35,024 bases of DNA from Chitinophagales bacterium (lineage in GTDB: Bacteria > Bacteroidota > Bacteroidia > Chitinophagales > BACL12): assembly GCA_019694895.1 (NCBI GenBank), contig JAIBBA010000018.1, forward strand, positions 1 to 35,024. Direction: 5' to 3'. How positions within the stretch are numbered: position 1 is the first letter of the stretch; each line of letters opens with the position of its first letter. The notes below the pieces were generated by a model. That model was not told the origin of the DNA and made no database searches. It worked only from the letters and a program-made list of their open reading frames with translations. Positions 33,665-35,024 of this stretch are shown piece by piece. Position numbers and translations under genes: made by a program.

Positions 33665-34894
33665 CTATTCATGAGCTTCATGAGCGTTGGGGCGGGCCTC
33701 TTTATTCGTTACCGTGCCTACATTTTGTTCAACAGGCTCGTAAAACATCAGTCCTAACATCATGATAATCACTGACAACAGCACTGTTTGTACAATCATA
33801 GCCGACGTAACATGCGACGATGTTAGTTTTCCGGTGATCGAAATAAACAATAGTATGGTAATCAGCCCTCTTGGTGCAATAAATAAAAGAGGCTGAATCG
33901 GTAAACGGGAAATCCTCAAGCTGACATATCTAATCAGGAGTATTAATCCCACTATTCCCGCGGCGAATGGCAAGGTTTGCAGGTTAATTATTTCTTCAGG
34001 TTTCAACAGAAATCCGAATACCATGAAAAATAACACGCGCACAATAAAGGTAGCTTCTAATGTAATGGACTTAAATTTATGCACTTCGGCATCCAGTTTT
34101 GCAGGATTAAATTTTTCGACCCAACGGAACTTTTTAATTTCATCGAGATTGCCAAGAAAAAGGCCAAACACAAGAATAAAAATCAATCCCGGAAGGTGAT
34201 AAATTTTTGAAACATAATAGATTAAAATTATCAGAATCAAAATAGGCGTATAGGTAACATGATGTGATAGTTTGGCCATTAAAAACGACAAACACAAAAC
34301 TGCCAAAAATGAGATCACAATGATCAACAGCATCTGCAGTCCAAAGTGCCCGAATGCATGCCCATCGATCACTTCATTATACAAAATAAAATTAAAAAAC
34401 AATACACCGATAATATCTGATAAGCTCGTTTCAAAAATCACAAATTCACGTTGAAAAACCGAAAGTCCGCGCACGCTGGGAATAGCTATAGCACTGCTTA
34501 TCACACAAAATGGAATAGCGTTTACAAGTGCAACCCTCAATGGGAGTTGCCAAAAAAACATGAACATTGTAGTAATAATAGCGGCTAGCAATAAAATGGG
34601 TAATAATGCATTAACAAGCGCTAACCTGATGGCGGGGAATTTCGAATTATTCAGTTCTAAATCAAGCGCACCTTCCAAAACAATAAGTATCAATCCGATG
34701 GTTCCCAAAACCGGCAGTATGGGTTCAAGATCAGCAACGGGGATATACAGCCACTGAGTTAACCTGCCAACACCAAAACCTAATGCCAGCAATAAAATAA
34801 CAGAAGGAATTTTTGTATGCTTTGCACTGATATCAATTATATACGCCAATAACAATAGTATACATACTACAATAACTGCCTGAGATGTTATCAT
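33665..34894 (-). CDS. Cation:proton antiporter (Na+/H+ exchanger family)
   Basis: A 409-residue inner-membrane protein with about 11-12 hydrophobic helices of the sodium/hydrogen exchanger family. I start it at ATG 34894 (MITSQAVIVVCILLLLAYII), the first membrane helix of the family; the frame is open to an ATG at 34981 that would add 29 residues rich in Lys, Tyr and Phe. Conserved parts include HTKIPSVILLLALGFGVG, LIVLEGALDLEL, CVISSAIAIPSVRGL and the late APRGLITILLF. There is no C-terminal TrkA regulatory domain; the tail is short, polar and ends in EARPNAHEAHE. The ion is not certain. It is 147 nt from the copper cluster and probably separate from it. Confidence 0.88.
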   Translation of the reverse strand: MITSQAVIVVCILLLLAYIIDISAKHTKIPSVILLLALGFGVGRLTQWLYIPVADLEPILPVLGTIGLILIVLEGALDLELNNSKFPAIRLALVNALLPILLLAAIITTMFMFFWQLPLRVALVNAIPFCVISSAIAIPSVRGLSVFQREFVIFETSLSDIIGVLFFNFILYNEVIDGHAFGHFGLQMLLIIVISFLAVLCLSFLMAKLSHHVTYTPILILIILIYYVSKIYHLPGLIFILVFGLFLGNLDEIKKFRWVEKFNPAKLDAEVHKFKSITLEATFIVRVLFFMVFGFLLKPEEIINLQTLPFAAGIVGLILLIRYVSLRISRLPIQPLLFIAPRGLITILLFISITGKLTSSHVTSAMIVQTVLLSVIIMMLGLMFYEPVEQNVGTVTNKEARPNAHEAHE

Positions 34895-35024
34895 TTCGAA
34901 AAGATACAAAGAAATAATTTTAAAATAGAAATAATATTTTTCCTTTTTTAGGGAATAAACACAATATCCAAGGAGAATCATCTAATGATGAATCATCTTA
35001 TTGCACAAGTTATTTAATTAATCT

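Noticed and set aside
34895..34981. N-terminal extension of the antiporter to the ATG at 34981
   Set aside because: The added residues are Lys/Tyr/Phe-rich, unlike the family, whose first membrane helix starts right after the ATG at 34894; not excluded completely.

Overview
The window comes from a member of the Bacteroidota, probably a Chitinophagales/Saprospirales-type lineage. The support is: several proteins with type IX secretion (T9SS) C-terminal sorting domains plus a PorP/SprF-family protein; several good matches to the Bacteroidota promoter (TTG, 17-23 nt, TAnnTTTG); and the arrangement panC / short glycogen-synthase-like gene / DUF4270 lipoprotein / glmS, which I recall from this phylum. 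There are no rRNA or tRNA genes, no CRISPR array and no recognisable insertion sequence.

Layout. 1-565 is gene-free and holds two strong hairpins. 566-4199 (minus) carries two overlapping genes for secreted T9SS-type proteins. 4474-11307 (plus) is mostly housekeeping: pterin dehydratase, NAD-dependent DNA ligase, ribosomal protein S20, RadC, an EamA transporter and a four-PAS orphan histidine kinase. 11320-15854 (minus) is a translationally coupled pair: a giant PKD/SBBP surface protein with a type B sorting domain, and its PorP/SprF-like partner. 16081-20112 (minus) is a tightly packed operon of a glycogen-synthase-like protein, a DUF4270 lipoprotein and GlmS, with panC divergent. 21204-23498 (minus) holds an unrecognised membrane protein, a lipoprotein c-type cytochrome and a TPR protein.

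The most distinctive part is 23565-33517 (minus), a nine-gene copper-handling cluster. In order of transcription it encodes a small Cys-rich exported protein behind a consensus promoter, a secreted jelly-roll-like T9SS protein, a secreted thioredoxin-like T9SS protein, a T9SS-sorted multicopper oxidase, an AraC regulator fused to a heavy-metal-associated (HMA)-like sensor domain, a Cu(I) P-type ATPase, a CopZ-like HMA protein, a DUF3347 protein, and a second multicopper oxidase with a methionine-rich insert and a C-terminal beta-barrel-like domain. Together they suggest cytosolic sensing and export of Cu(I), periplasmic or outer-membrane oxidation and sequestration, and a cell-surface arm that uses T9SS. 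A cation:proton antiporter (33665-34894) lies upstream.

Many N-termini were moved to internal starts where a signal peptide, lipobox or ATGA overlap argued for it. Family assignments rest on motif reading alone.
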